DNA from: Bacteriovoracaceae bacterium UBA6153
GTDB lineage: Bacteria; Bdellovibrionota; Bacteriovoracia; Bacteriovoracales; Bacteriovoracaceae
Assembly (NCBI GenBank): GCA_002428265.1
Contig: DIUR01000033.1
Coordinates: 516,456-580,455 of the forward strand
Reading direction: 5' to 3'
Length of the DNA stretch: 64,000 nucleotides
Part shown: piece after piece, positions 16,435-25,790 of the stretch
Layout of the letters: each line of letters opens with the position of its first letter
How positions within the stretch are numbered: the stretch's first letter is position 1
The notes under the pieces: model-generated
Told to the model about the DNA's origin: nothing
Database searches by the model: none
The model's input: the letters and a program-made list of their open reading frames with translations, nothing else
Program-made: the position numbers and the translations under genes

Positions 16435-18945
16435 ATGAAAAAGGCAGGGTTTGTTCAGGTAATTGGTGCAAGAGAAAATAATCTCAAGAATATAAGTGTA
16501 GAAATTCCTAGGGATGCTCTGGTGGTTTTCACCGGTGTATCGGGATCGGGGAAATCTTCCCTGGCCTTCGGGACATTGTACGCCGAAGCCCAGCGACGCT
16601 ATCTTGAGTCTGTCTCTCCTTATGCCAGAAGGCTTTTTAATCAAATGTCAGTTCCAGAAGTCGATCAGATCGAAGGCCTGCCTCCGGCCGTTGCCCTTCA
16701 ACAACAAAGAGGAGCACCATCTACCAGATCTTCTGTGGGAAGTGTAACGACTCTTTCTAATCTTCTCAGGATGCTCTACTCAAGAGCGGGCCTCTATCCA
16801 CCAAAACAATCTATTATTTATGCTGAAGGTTTTTCTCCCAATACACCTGAAGGCGCGTGTCCTAATTGTCATGGGCTGGGAAAAGTTTATGAGGCTACAG
16901 AAAAATCAATGGTACCGAATGACAATTTAACTATCAGACAACGAGCAATAGCTGCCTGGCCTCCGGCATGGCACGGACAAAACTTACGAGACATGCTGGT
17001 CACTCTGGGTTTCGATATCGATACGTCGTGGAAAAAAATGTCTAAAAAAGACAGAGACTGGATTCTTTTTACGAAAGAGACACCTTCTGTTCCGGTATAT
17101 GCAGGATTTGAAAGTGATGAAGTTAAAAAAGCATTGAAGAAAAAAATGGAGCCGAGCTACCACGGAAATTTTTCAAGTGCACGCTCTTATGTTTTATCAA
17201 CTTTTGCGACTACTCAGAGTGCTCTCATGAAAAAAAGAGTCGCAAAATATATGGTCAGCAGTTTATGTCCAGTGTGCAATGGCCAGAGATTAAGAAAAGA
17301 GTCTTTATCTGTGAAATTTGCAGGATTTAATATTGCTGAAATTTCAGAACTCCCTATTAAACAACTTCACAAATTATTTCTTCCTTATGCTGATGGATCC
17401 GCAGCGCCCTTCAGACAAATGGAGGCTAAATTTCCAGAACAGGTTCTTGCTGCAAAAACAATTGCTCAGGATATGACGGCCCGTTTAGAAATATTACTGG
17501 ACTTGGGACTAGGCTATCTTTCACTAGAGAGAACAACCCCAACTCTTTCTCCAGGTGAGCTTCAAAGGTTAAGACTTGCTACCCAAGTAAGATCAAATCT
17601 TTTTGGAGTTGTTTATGTTTTGGATGAACCATCGGCAGGACTTCATCCTTCTGATACAGAGGCACTTCTTCGAGCATTTGATAAATTAAAGTCTGCAGGA
17701 AACTCTTTATTTGTCGTCGAACATGAAATTGATGTCATTCATAAAGCAGACTGGATTATTGATGTCGGCCCAAATGCCGGAGAGCTTGGAGGTCAAATTC
17801 TCTACAGTGGCCCACCAGAAGGATTAAAAAATATAGAAGAGTCACAAACGAGAAAATATATTTTCGGAAATCATTTTAAACCTCAGCGTCCCCCGAGAAC
17901 TCCAAAAGAATGGTTAAAACTTAAAGACATCACTAGAAATAATCTCAATAAATTATCTGTCGAATTTCCACTGGGTGTTTTTACAAGTGTGACAGGAATA
18001 TCCGGCTCTGGAAAATCATCATTGGTTAGTCAAGTTTTGGTTGAGCTTTTATCACATGAACTCGGACAACATCATGATCTCATCGAGGATGAAGGTGAAG
18101 AACTAGAGCGCACGACTGTTGAAACGATAGATGGAAAAATTGTTTCGGGAATGGAGCACATTAAAAGACTCGTACAGGTTGATCAAAAATCTATTGGACG
18201 AACACCGAGATCAAATCTTGCCACTTATACAGGACTCTTTGATCACGTGAGAAAATTATTTGCTTCAACCAAGCTCGCCAAATCCAGAAAGTATGATGCC
18301 GGACGGTTTTCATTTAATGTCGCCAAAGGCAGATGTGAACATTGTCAGGGTGAAGGTTTTGTTATGGTGGAATTATTATTTCTTCCAAGTGTTTATACTC
18401 CCTGCCCTACTTGTCAGGGCGCTCGCTACAATGAAAAAACTCTTGAAGTGACTTATAAAGAAAAAAATATTGCAGAAGTTTTAAAACTCACTGTCGATGG
18501 AGCTTATGACTTTTTTGCTGATGATCCTTCAGTTAAGCGAGCTCTTGGTGTTTTACGGGAAGTGGGCCTTGGATATTTAAGGCTTGGCCAGCCAGCGACA
18601 GAACTCTCCGGAGGAGAAGCTCAACGAATCAAGCTAGCAACAGAGCTTCAGCGAATTAGTAATGGAAACACTCTCTATATTCTTGATGAGCCGACAACAG
18701 GACTTCATCCATCCGACGTAGAAAGACTTATGGTGCAACTTGAGAAATTAGTGGATGCAGGAAACACGGTGATTGTTGTTGAACATGATATGCGCGTGAT
18801 CGCGGCCAGCGACTGGATCATTGATATGGGACCGGGTGCTGGAGATGAAGGCGGGCAGATTGTATCAGAGGGAGTGCCGGAAAAAGTAGGCCGCTCTAAA
18901 AGCGGCCTGACTTCAAAATACTTAAATAATTTTCTTACGACGTAA
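16435..18945 (+). CDS. UvrA2-type ABC excinuclease paralogue
   Basis: An 836-residue class-II-like UvrA, shorter than the usual 940. Two ABC modules are seen: GVSGSGKSSLAFGT and GISGSGKSSL Walker A motifs, LSPGELQRLRLA and LSGGEAQRIKLA signatures, and LDEPSAGLHP and LDEPTTGLHP Walker B motifs. Zinc-finger cysteines occur in CPNCHGLG, CPVCNGQ, CEHCQGEG and CPTCQGA. The segment after SRAGLYPPKQS runs straight into the zinc finger, so the UvrB-binding domain is apparently missing, as in UvrA2 proteins linked to drug or crosslink tolerance rather than standard repair. Its 3' end overlaps fghA by 11 nt. Confidence 0.88.
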   Translation: MKKAGFVQVIGARENNLKNISVEIPRDALVVFTGVSGSGKSSLAFGTLYAEAQRRYLESVSPYARRLFNQMSVPEVDQIEGLPPAVALQQQRGAPSTRSSVGSVTTLSNLLRMLYSRAGLYPPKQSIIYAEGFSPNTPEGACPNCHGLGKVYEATEKSMVPNDNLTIRQRAIAAWPPAWHGQNLRDMLVTLGFDIDTSWKKMSKKDRDWILFTKETPSVPVYAGFESDEVKKALKKKMEPSYHGNFSSARSYVLSTFATTQSALMKKRVAKYMVSSLCPVCNGQRLRKESLSVKFAGFNIAEISELPIKQLHKLFLPYADGSAAPFRQMEAKFPEQVLAAKTIAQDMTARLEILLDLGLGYLSLERTTPTLSPGELQRLRLATQVRSNLFGVVYVLDEPSAGLHPSDTEALLRAFDKLKSAGNSLFVVEHEIDVIHKADWIIDVGPNAGELGGQILYSGPPEGLKNIEESQTRKYIFGNHFKPQRPPRTPKEWLKLKDITRNNLNKLSVEFPLGVFTSVTGISGSGKSSLVSQVLVELLSHELGQHHDLIEDEGEELERTTVETIDGKIVSGMEHIKRLVQVDQKSIGRTPRSNLATYTGLFDHVRKLFASTKLAKSRKYDAGRFSFNVAKGRCEHCQGEGFVMVELLFLPSVYTPCPTCQGARYNEKTLEVTYKEKNIAEVLKLTVDGAYDFFADDPSVKRALGVLREVGLGYLRLGQPATELSGGEAQRIKLATELQRISNGNTLYILDEPTTGLHPSDVERLMVQLEKLVDAGNTVIVVEHDMRVIAASDWIIDMGPGAGDEGGQIVSEGVPEKVGRSKSGLTSKYLNNFLTT
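18878..18908 (-). terminator. Terminator of the adhC-fghA operon, embedded in uvrA2 coding sequence
   Basis: AGGCCGCT and AGCGGCCT form a perfect 8-bp stem with a 5-nt loop at 18888-18908. Read on the minus strand it is followed by ACTTTTTCC. It lies 27 nt past the fghA stop and inside the last codons of the convergent uvrA2. Confidence 0.6.
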
Positions 18946-19759
18946 GAAGTCCTTCATGATGCTTAATATGCTCTTTAATAAAAGTCGCAATAAAGTAGTA
19001 ACTATGATCAAAGCCTTCACAGTATTTAACAGCGTGGTCCTGCTCAGCAGCTGTCGCAGCTTTCACAAAGTTTTCTGTTAAAAGATCTTTTTCAAGAAAC
19101 TCATCTGAAAGCCCCTGAGTAATCAGGATTTTTCCAGGATGCTTTTTGCCGGCCTTAATAAGCTCTGTAGCATCGTAAGTTTTCCAAGCATCCTTATTCT
19201 CCCCTAGGTAGCCATTAAGGGCCTTAATCCCCCAAGGAGACACCATAGGATTCACGATAGGTGAAAATGCAGAGACTGCTTTAAACTTTTCTGGATTTCT
19301 TAAGCCGATGACTAAAGCGCCGTGGCCTCCCATCGAATGGCCAGTAATTGAGATGTTTTTTACTTTGAAAGTATTTTGGATAATCTCGTAGAGCTCGTCG
19401 ACAACATAGTCATACATTTTATAATGATCGGCGTATCCAGGAGTCGTAGCATTTACATAAAAGCTTGCTCCTGAACCAAAATCATAAGAGTCGTGCTCAC
19501 CTGGAAGATTTAATCCTCTCGGTGATGTATCAGGACAGATCACCATCAGCTTTCTTTTTCCCAATGCTTTTTGAGCACCGGCCTTAGTAATGAAATTTTC
19601 ATCAGTACAAGTCAAACCCGACAGCCATATAATACAACCTTCAACATCTCCTTCCGGAATAAAAGTTGAAAACTTCATTTCTGTTTTTGTTACACGAGAC
19701 TCGTGTGACCAGAACTCAGTTTTCCCGTTGAATGTCTTATGAGACTTTAGCTTCTTCAT
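18935..19759 (-). CDS. fghA: S-formylglutathione hydrolase
   Basis: A 274-residue serine esterase that splits S-formylglutathione into formate and glutathione, the second step of glutathione-dependent formaldehyde detoxification. An esterase-D/alpha-beta hydrolase fold is shown by WLSGLTCTDENF near the oxyanion region and the nucleophile motif GHSMGGHGAL, with the late His in GFDHSYYF. The ATG at 19759 has AGGAG 5 nt upstream; the adjacent TTG is too close. It follows adhC by 8 nt and is clearly co-transcribed. Confidence 0.93.
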   Translation of the reverse strand: MKKLKSHKTFNGKTEFWSHESRVTKTEMKFSTFIPEGDVEGCIIWLSGLTCTDENFITKAGAQKALGKRKLMVICPDTSPRGLNLPGEHDSYDFGSGASFYVNATTPGYADHYKMYDYVVDELYEIIQNTFKVKNISITGHSMGGHGALVIGLRNPEKFKAVSAFSPIVNPMVSPWGIKALNGYLGENKDAWKTYDATELIKAGKKHPGKILITQGLSDEFLEKDLLTENFVKAATAAEQDHAVKYCEGFDHSYYFIATFIKEHIKHHEGLLTS

Positions 19760-19767
19760 CAATGCTC

Positions 19768-20877
19768 CTAGAAAGTGACAACACTTCTGATACTTTTTCC
19801 TTCTTTCATATATTCAAATGCCGTATTAATTTCTTCAATCGGCATGGTGAATGTCACCAGATCATCAAGATTAATTTTTCCTGCCATATACTGATCAACA
19901 TATCCTGGAAGTTCTGTGCGTCCTTTAACTCCACCAAAAGCAGATCCTCTCCAAACTCTTCCTGTTACTAATTGGAATGGTCTGGTTGAAATCTCTTGTC
20001 CTGCTGCTGCTACACCGATGATGATCGACTCTCCCCATCCTTTATGACAACACTCAAGAGCTTGTCTCATAAGAGTTGTATTTCCTACGCACTCGAATGA
20101 ATAATCCACTCCACCATCTGTCATCTTTACGATTTCATCGACAACGGTTCCTGAAATTTCTTTTGGATTGACGAAATCAGTAGCTCCGAATTTGCGAGCG
20201 ATTTCTTCTTTTGAATTATTGATATCAACAGCGATGATTTTTTCAGCACCAACCATTTTTGCACCTTGAATAACTGAAAGACCAATTCCTCCAATTCCAA
20301 AGACTGCGATGTTGGCATCTTTTTCAACTTTTGCTGTATTTAAAACAGCACCAATTCCAGTTGTCACTCCACAACCCAGAAGACAAACTTTATCTAATGG
20401 AGCTTTTGGATCAATCTTAGCAAGAGAGATTTCTGCACACACTGTATATTCAGCGAATGTAGATGTTCCCATATAGTGAAAGATTGGTTTACCGTCTTTA
20501 GAAAAGCGGCTTGTCCCATCAGGCATTAGCCCTTTACCTTGAGTCTCACGGATTCTTTGACATAAATTTGTTTTTCCTGATTTACAGAATTTGCAAGTAC
20601 CACACTCTGGAGTGTAAAGAGGGATAACATGATCACCTTTTTTAAGAGTTGTAACACCCTCTCCAACTTCTTCTACAACTCCAGCGCCTTCGTGACCTAA
20701 GATCACCGGAAAGATACCTTCAGGATCAACTCCTGAGAGCGTATAAGCGTCTGTGTGACAAACACCTGAAGCAACTATGCGAACAAGAACTTCTCCTTTT
20801 TTTGGTGCTTCTAAATCTACTGTTTCAATTTTTAGTGGAAGGCCTGGGCCCCATGCGACTGCTGCTTTAACTTTCAT
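19768..20877 (-). CDS. adhC: S-(hydroxymethyl)glutathione dehydrogenase (class III alcohol dehydrogenase)
   Basis: A 369-residue zinc- and NAD-dependent dehydrogenase that oxidises the formaldehyde-glutathione adduct. Catalytic zinc ligands lie in GVCHTD and GHEGAGVVEEVG, the structural zinc site is CGTCKFCKSGKTNLC, and the NAD site is GIGGIGLSVIQGAKMVGA. Length matches class III ADH. It is the first gene of the adhC-fghA operon. The leader is unusual: a hairpin with a seven-U tail ends right at the ATG, and its 3' arm supplies the only G-rich ribosome-site-like sequence. Confidence 0.95.
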   Translation of the reverse strand: MKVKAAVAWGPGLPLKIETVDLEAPKKGEVLVRIVASGVCHTDAYTLSGVDPEGIFPVILGHEGAGVVEEVGEGVTTLKKGDHVIPLYTPECGTCKFCKSGKTNLCQRIRETQGKGLMPDGTSRFSKDGKPIFHYMGTSTFAEYTVCAEISLAKIDPKAPLDKVCLLGCGVTTGIGAVLNTAKVEKDANIAVFGIGGIGLSVIQGAKMVGAEKIIAVDINNSKEEIARKFGATDFVNPKEISGTVVDEIVKMTDGGVDYSFECVGNTTLMRQALECCHKGWGESIIIGVAAAGQEISTRPFQLVTGRVWRGSAFGGVKGRTELPGYVDQYMAGKINLDDLVTFTMPIEEINTAFEYMKEGKSIRSVVTF

Positions 20878-20904
20878 AAAAAAACCCCCGTATGTTACGA
20901 GGGT
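20878..20904 (-). terminator. Hairpin plus U-run abutting the adhC start codon
   Basis: On the minus strand AACCCTCG-TAACATA-CGGGGGTT forms an 8-bp stem followed by seven T and then directly ATG of adhC. It can terminate the upstream Cys-repeat gene and also mask GGGGG, the only Shine-Dalgarno-like bases (7 nt from the ATG). Confidence 0.65.
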
Positions 20905-20940
20905 TTATGATAGATTCAGAGTGAAATGATGTCTATTTTA

Positions 20941-21618
20941 TTACATACTTTTAACACATTCTAGACGGTAGTAGTCACTAGTGCTCGTTGCCATACAAGA
21001 CTTAATAACTTCAGCACTTGTTCTCTTTTCCGCTGCAGAAGCTACGCATAGTGGAACATAAGAAGCAGTAGTGATTCCAAGACAAGCTTCTACCTGACGA
21101 GAACTTACTTCGTAGTTCCCCGATGCTTTTACACATTCAAGAGCATAATAGTTGCTAGAGATTCTTGCACACTGCTCGATAACCGAGGCCTGAATTTGTT
21201 TAGCCTTAGCTTCAGCTGCACAAAGTTGAGCATAACTAGCTGTCGCGATTTTTCCACATGCTAAAATAGATTGAGCTAAGTTAAACCTTCCGATATCCGG
21301 ACGAAGTTCAAGCTCAAGTCTTGCGTTATCAATTTTTAATCTTTCTACTTGAGAAAATAGTGCTGAGTTTTGAAGTCTTAGGTCTTGATTCTCACGCTCA
21401 AGTTGCTCCAATCTTCTTCTATCTTCATAACTAGGACCACATTGTTGGTTTCTTAATCTATCAGACATAAGTCTGTTGTCTTGTCTTAGTAGATCTGCTT
21501 CAGCTCTACATTCACGAAGAGCACGATCAGCATTGCGAGGATCTGAGTCTCTTCTGTCTTGAGCAAAAGTTGAGAACGTAATACATAATAGGGCAAGTGG
21601 AAGAATGATCTTTTTCAC
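20941..21618 (-). CDS. Secreted protein with coiled coil and four Cys-containing 29-residue repeats
   Basis: A 225-residue protein not matched to a named family. It has a signal peptide (residues 1-19, ending TFAQ), an Arg/Glu-rich coiled-coil region (about 25-105) with one Cys, and four tandem units of about 29 residues (about 115-225). Each unit has two Cys about 11-12 residues apart around an SYxxLC or YYxLEC motif; units alternate between two sub-types (A-B-A-B). The paired Cys suggest disulfide-stabilised helical hairpins in the periplasm or outside. The stop is followed by the terminator in front of adhC. Confidence 0.6.
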   Translation of the reverse strand: MKKIILPLALLCITFSTFAQDRRDSDPRNADRALRECRAEADLLRQDNRLMSDRLRNQQCGPSYEDRRRLEQLERENQDLRLQNSALFSQVERLKIDNARLELELRPDIGRFNLAQSILACGKIATASYAQLCAAEAKAKQIQASVIEQCARISSNYYALECVKASGNYEVSSRQVEACLGITTASYVPLCVASAAEKRTSAEVIKSCMATSTSDYYRLECVKSM

Positions 21619-21690
21619 TCAAATACTCCTGTGTCTTTGTTTGTGAAAAAAGTGTACTTCAGATAAATTTTTTTTGTGGATTCGAGTAAA

Positions 21691-22902
21691 TTATTCAGAC
21701 TTAAGTGGAAGAGTGACTAAAAAAGTAGAGCCTAAACCTAGCTGGCTTTTAAGTGATATAGTGGCCTTATGGCCTACAAGTATTTGATTAACAATAAAAA
21801 GTCCCAACCCAAGACCACTGACTAAATTGGGAGAAACTGCTCTTTCATACTGCTGAAAAACACGGGACTGATCATCATCCGAAATACCTATCCCCTGATC
21901 TGTCACACTGATAAGAGCATTGAGTTCATCGCCATCAATAATGATCTTGATAGGCTTGTTATCGCCGTATTTCATGGCATTGGTTAATAGATTAGTAATG
22001 ACCTGATCAATGCGATAATGATCCCAGTGCCCTATTATCGATTTTTTAGATTCAATCAAAACGGGTATGCCCAGAGACTCAAGCTGAGCAGAGAACCTTG
22101 ATACAATTTCATAAATCAGATGATTCAAATCCACATCAGATTTCTTAAAACTCATGCTTCCTGTGTTCAGTCTCGATATATCAAGCATGTCATCAACAAG
22201 CCTGCTTAGTCTGTTGATTTGCTTTTCATCGCTATTAATCATCTTACTAAAGCCTTCGGGAGTCAGATGAGCAAAGTTCCCTTTAGCAACCTGTTTGCGC
22301 CTTAGCTGAGTTTGAAGTTTCAAAGAAGTAATGGGCGTATTGAGTTCATGAGAAGCTATAGATAAAAATTCATCGCGGGAGCGAACTGCCTTCATCGCAT
22401 CTTCTTTAGCGAGGGCAAGCTCTCGCGTTCTTTCTTCAACTCTTAATTCAAGATTGTCATAGGCCTTTTTCAATTCGTCTTCAGCTCTCTTTTTTTCCGT
22501 CAAATCTCTTGTAACTTTGGCAAATCCTCGATGAATACCTTCTGCATCTCTAAGCGCCGTTATAACAACGCTTGCCCAAAACTGAGAGCCATCTTTTTTT
22601 ACCCGCCAACCTTCTTCTTGATAAGTGCCATTAAGAAGGGCCTGCTCTAATTCGAACTGTGGGTGCTTTTTTTGATTATCTGAATCTGTATAAAAACGAG
22701 AAAAATGCTGTCCGATTATTTCTTCAGAAGTATAACCCTTAAGCCTTCTTCCTCCTGGATTCCATGTTTGAATAAATCCATTTACATCGAGTGAGAAAAT
22801 AGCATAATCCGTAACTGCATTGATCAATAATCCATAAACTTCATTAGTTTCGACTTGCGGGTTAAAAGCTGTGCCGTCATTAAATTTTATAGGTTTATTC
22901 AT
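21691..22902 (-). CDS. PAS-domain sensor histidine kinase
   Basis: A 403-residue cytoplasmic kinase without membrane helices. A PAS domain (about residues 25-140, with FSLDVNGFIQTWNPG, GRRLKGYTSEEIIGQ and a PAC segment) is followed by a coiled coil, a HisKA domain with the phospho-acceptor in SHELNTPI, and a HATPase domain with NLLTNAMKYG, DQGIGI and GLGLGLFI. No response regulator is adjacent, so it is an orphan kinase. The signal is unknown; the PAS has no obvious haem or flavin residues that can be named. Confidence 0.9.
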   Translation of the reverse strand: MNKPIKFNDGTAFNPQVETNEVYGLLINAVTDYAIFSLDVNGFIQTWNPGGRRLKGYTSEEIIGQHFSRFYTDSDNQKKHPQFELEQALLNGTYQEEGWRVKKDGSQFWASVVITALRDAEGIHRGFAKVTRDLTEKKRAEDELKKAYDNLELRVEERTRELALAKEDAMKAVRSRDEFLSIASHELNTPITSLKLQTQLRRKQVAKGNFAHLTPEGFSKMINSDEKQINRLSRLVDDMLDISRLNTGSMSFKKSDVDLNHLIYEIVSRFSAQLESLGIPVLIESKKSIIGHWDHYRIDQVITNLLTNAMKYGDNKPIKIIIDGDELNALISVTDQGIGISDDDQSRVFQQYERAVSPNLVSGLGLGLFIVNQILVGHKATISLKSQLGLGSTFLVTLPLKSE

Positions 22903-22992
22903 TAGAAAAATATCCCTGTTTGTACTGTACGTGTCAAGCTATTGAGGCAATGTTTTGCTACGCTTTTATCTTAAAGAACCCACAGGAGCGTT

Positions 22993-23424
22993 ATGAAATC
23001 TTTACTTCTTCTGACATGCCTATTTTTAAGCACCGCTACTTATGCTTGTGCAGACTTCTCAGGAAACTTTAAAACCTCAGAAGGCGCAGTTTATACGATT
23101 GGTAAAATGAATTGCGAAAGTATGGATATGACCGATAAGGCACGAACCATCACAATTAGGTTCAATCAAACAGAGCAGATGATTTATGACATCGATATGA
23201 GCGCTGACGATCAAGTCATCGGCAAACATAGGGTTTATATCACGAGCAAGCTAAAAGACGATAAATGGCTTTACAATGAGCGTGCAGTGAGCACTTTTAA
23301 TGATGGACGTACAGAAGAACGCTATAGCAGATCTGAAGTGTACTTAAATGAAAAAAAGAACTTAATCACTATCGTTTATAGGGATAGTGGCAAGGTTGAA
23401 CAATATGAAGATACGAGAGAGTAG
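22993..23424 (+). CDS. Secreted protein, unknown function
   Basis: A 143-residue protein with a clear signal peptide (residues about 1-18, ending ATYA before CADF). The mature part starts CADFSGNF and has two early Cys, likely one disulfide, and alternating polar/hydrophobic strands suggesting a small beta-sandwich or lipocalin-like fold. The gene at 38775 opens its mature part in the same style. No lipobox. AGGAG precedes the ATG. It converges with the ABC-ankyrin gene with only 4 nt between stops. Confidence 0.6.
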   Translation: MKSLLLLTCLFLSTATYACADFSGNFKTSEGAVYTIGKMNCESMDMTDKARTITIRFNQTEQMIYDIDMSADDQVIGKHRVYITSKLKDDKWLYNERAVSTFNDGRTEERYSRSEVYLNEKKNLITIVYRDSGKVEQYEDTRE

Positions 23425-23428
23425 CTTT

Positions 23429-24904
23429 CTACTTTTTTATCTCTACAGAAGCTGGCATACGCATATTTTTCTGATAAAAATATAAGATATCATTATTAAA
23501 ATCGCTGTGCTTATTCTTCTTTTTGCTTATATTTAATAATTCAATTGCAGTTTTCCCATCCTTGTTCTTAAGCATAAAATCTGCCCCTGCATCCCTTAAA
23601 GCTATCGCTCCTGATAAACACCCTGCTCTAGCAGCAGTTAAGATTGGAGTTTCTTTAGATTTATTAACAAGTTTATTAACGTCTGTATTTTTAATTAAGA
23701 TATCAATCATTTTATAATTACATTCTGAAATAGCCAAATGAATGGGAAAAAAATCTAAATTATCAGGATCGACATCAGTTTTAAAACCTTTTGATAGCAA
23801 ATACTCTAAAACTTCTGGCGAGTTACTTTTTATGGCCAACGTTAGAAGGTTGTCTGAAACTTTCTTATTAAATTTATCTTTATATTTAACGCCTTCTAAT
23901 TTTGCTTTTTTTGAATTTAGAAATTTTAGCATTTCTAGATTACCTTCATTAACTGCAACAGAAACGGGAGTCATTCCATAATTATTAGCCTGATTTATAT
24001 TTGCATTTAGAGCTAATTTTCTTTCTAACGATTTATAATCTTTATTAAAGACCATCTTCTGGAGTACACCATTGTAGCTATCAGGTGTTTTATGATCTTC
24101 GAGGTTATAGCTTACAATTAGAAATAAAGTGCAGAATGAAATAATTGAATATTCTTTTCTGGGATTCCAAATTAATTTTGCATATGAAATGCTCTCGTTT
24201 CTCCAAATCCTCATCAGGTTAAAATAAAAGTAAACACCTGCCACAATAAAAATGAGTATGCTCCACCATGTAAACATCAAATTAAAAGCGAACTTAATAC
24301 TGTCATAGATTTTAGATGATAAGTCATAAGAGAATTCTGACTCTATCCATTTAGTCACATATGAAGCAATTAAAAAAGAAGTTAAGAAGATCAGTCCATT
24401 TCTGATAAAGACCGTATACATGTGCTTTCTTATCAAATTATTTTGCTTTCTCGAATTTGTAATTAAACTTTTGATTGCAAAAAAATTGAGAATTATAGAT
24501 ATCAATATAAGACATACTAAACTTCGAGGATATGAAGTAAGTTTTAAATAATCTGAAAGTTCCGGATAAAAAAATGTCAAGCCGATAAAAAATGGTAACC
24601 CTGACAAAAATGAAGTAAAGACCACACTTAAAACTACTTCATTTCGTTTAAGCGGCAAACTTTGAATAAATTTCCAGGAAAACTGATCATTCGTAAAATT
24701 TGCCCCTGGTAAAAGAGCATGATTCATTCCAAACATACAAGATTTCATCGCGAGTAAAAATATAAAAAAACCTTTATAGCTACTAGAGATATCAAAAAAT
24801 CTAAAAATTAATGCAAACGCAATTATAAAACTAATCGTCACAAAAAGATCAAACTTCATCCATTCAAAATAATGTGACATTACTTTCTTAACATTTTTTA
24901 ACAT
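23429..24904 (-). CDS. ABC-2-like permease fused to C-terminal ankyrin repeats
   Basis: A 491-residue protein. Residues 1-275 contain about seven hydrophobic segments in ABC-2-permease style. Residues about 290-480 are ankyrin repeats: NNYGMTPVSVAVNEGNLEML, NLLTLAIKSNSPEVLEYLL, FFPIHLAISECNYKMIDIL and ETPILTAARAGCLSGAIALR each fit the ankyrin helix-turn-helix pattern. The start overlaps the ATPase gene by 7 nt, so both make one transporter. With an odd number of helices the ankyrin part would lie in the periplasm; with six or eight it would be cytosolic. I know of no standard transporter with this layout. Confidence 0.75.
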   Translation of the reverse strand: MLKNVKKVMSHYFEWMKFDLFVTISFIIAFALIFRFFDISSSYKGFFIFLLAMKSCMFGMNHALLPGANFTNDQFSWKFIQSLPLKRNEVVLSVVFTSFLSGLPFFIGLTFFYPELSDYLKLTSYPRSLVCLILISIILNFFAIKSLITNSRKQNNLIRKHMYTVFIRNGLIFLTSFLIASYVTKWIESEFSYDLSSKIYDSIKFAFNLMFTWWSILIFIVAGVYFYFNLMRIWRNESISYAKLIWNPRKEYSIISFCTLFLIVSYNLEDHKTPDSYNGVLQKMVFNKDYKSLERKLALNANINQANNYGMTPVSVAVNEGNLEMLKFLNSKKAKLEGVKYKDKFNKKVSDNLLTLAIKSNSPEVLEYLLSKGFKTDVDPDNLDFFPIHLAISECNYKMIDILIKNTDVNKLVNKSKETPILTAARAGCLSGAIALRDAGADFMLKNKDGKTAIELLNISKKKNKHSDFNNDILYFYQKNMRMPASVEIKK

Positions 24905-25587
24905 GCTTTTTTCTCAACATTAAATAATTTTAACAAGTCTTCCGGTTTACTCTCTAGAGCTCTTCCATCATCAATAAAAAGGACTCTATCGACCCTACCA
25001 ACTAAATCTTCTGCGATATTAGTTGCAATAACTATCGTTAATCCATACCTTTGACGATGATCTTGAATGACATTAAAAAATTGATCTCTTGTCTCTGGAT
25101 CCATAACGGCAGTGACTTCATCTATTAATAGCAGAATAGGTTTTGCACAAACGGCACCAATGAATTGCATTTTCTTCATCTGGCCTGTGGATAATGTTCC
25201 AACTTTAGAAGTCTTGATTAACGAAAAAAAATCTATAAGCTTAGACTCTTCTTCATACATGTAATTATCATAAAAAGATGAGTAGAATTTAAGATACTGT
25301 TCAACGGTCAATGACCCCTTAATATTAGCATCGTGTGAAAGTGTAGTTATAAGATGCAGATGATTGCGACTTCCATCAGCTGGATCTTCATCAAGAACAA
25401 CAATGGCTCCAGAGGTCGCAGGCCTTAGTCCTTGAAGAATATCAAGTAAGGTCGTCTTACCTGATCCGTTTCTCCCGAGTATTCCTATGAACTCTCCACT
25501 CTTAACTTCTAGACTCACGTCATGAAGAATGGTTTTTCCATAAGGAATGGTATAATTTATATTTTTTATATTAATGATATTTTTCAT
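24898..25587 (-). CDS. ABC transporter ATP-binding protein
   Basis: A 229-residue single nucleotide-binding domain. Walker A is GRNGSGKTT, the signature is LSTGQMKKMQF (LSTGQ rather than LSGGQ), Walker B is ILLLIDEVTAVMD, and the switch region is IVIATNIAEDL, where the usual His is replaced by Asn. It overlaps the permease-ankyrin gene by 7 nt, so the two form one exporter or membrane complex. A substrate cannot be named; LSTGQ ATPases are common in ABC-2 exporters. Confidence 0.88.
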   Translation of the reverse strand: MKNIINIKNINYTIPYGKTILHDVSLEVKSGEFIGILGRNGSGKTTLLDILQGLRPATSGAIVVLDEDPADGSRNHLHLITTLSHDANIKGSLTVEQYLKFYSSFYDNYMYEEESKLIDFFSLIKTSKVGTLSTGQMKKMQFIGAVCAKPILLLIDEVTAVMDPETRDQFFNVIQDHRQRYGLTIVIATNIAEDLVGRVDRVLFIDDGRALESKPEDLLKLFNVEKKAC

Positions 25588-25790
25588 AATTTACCTATCG
25601 TCTAATGTAGTCAGCATTATAAGACAGATAATTATTTAATAAGAATTATTAGAGAAGAGTAATTAATTACAAAGACTTGAAAGTGTTCAAGTTTTGTCGT
25701 TGAAGATTTAACTATTGAAAGACTGCCATCAATCTAAGCCAAAAAGAGCTTAACATGCCGCTCTACTCAATTGATGAAGTTTAAAACGTA

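Noticed and set aside
23367..23389. CACTATC/GATAGTG hairpin as terminator of the ABC-ankyrin gene
   Set aside because: Stem is weak and the T-run lies about 9 nt away; it is inside the coding region of the opposite gene.
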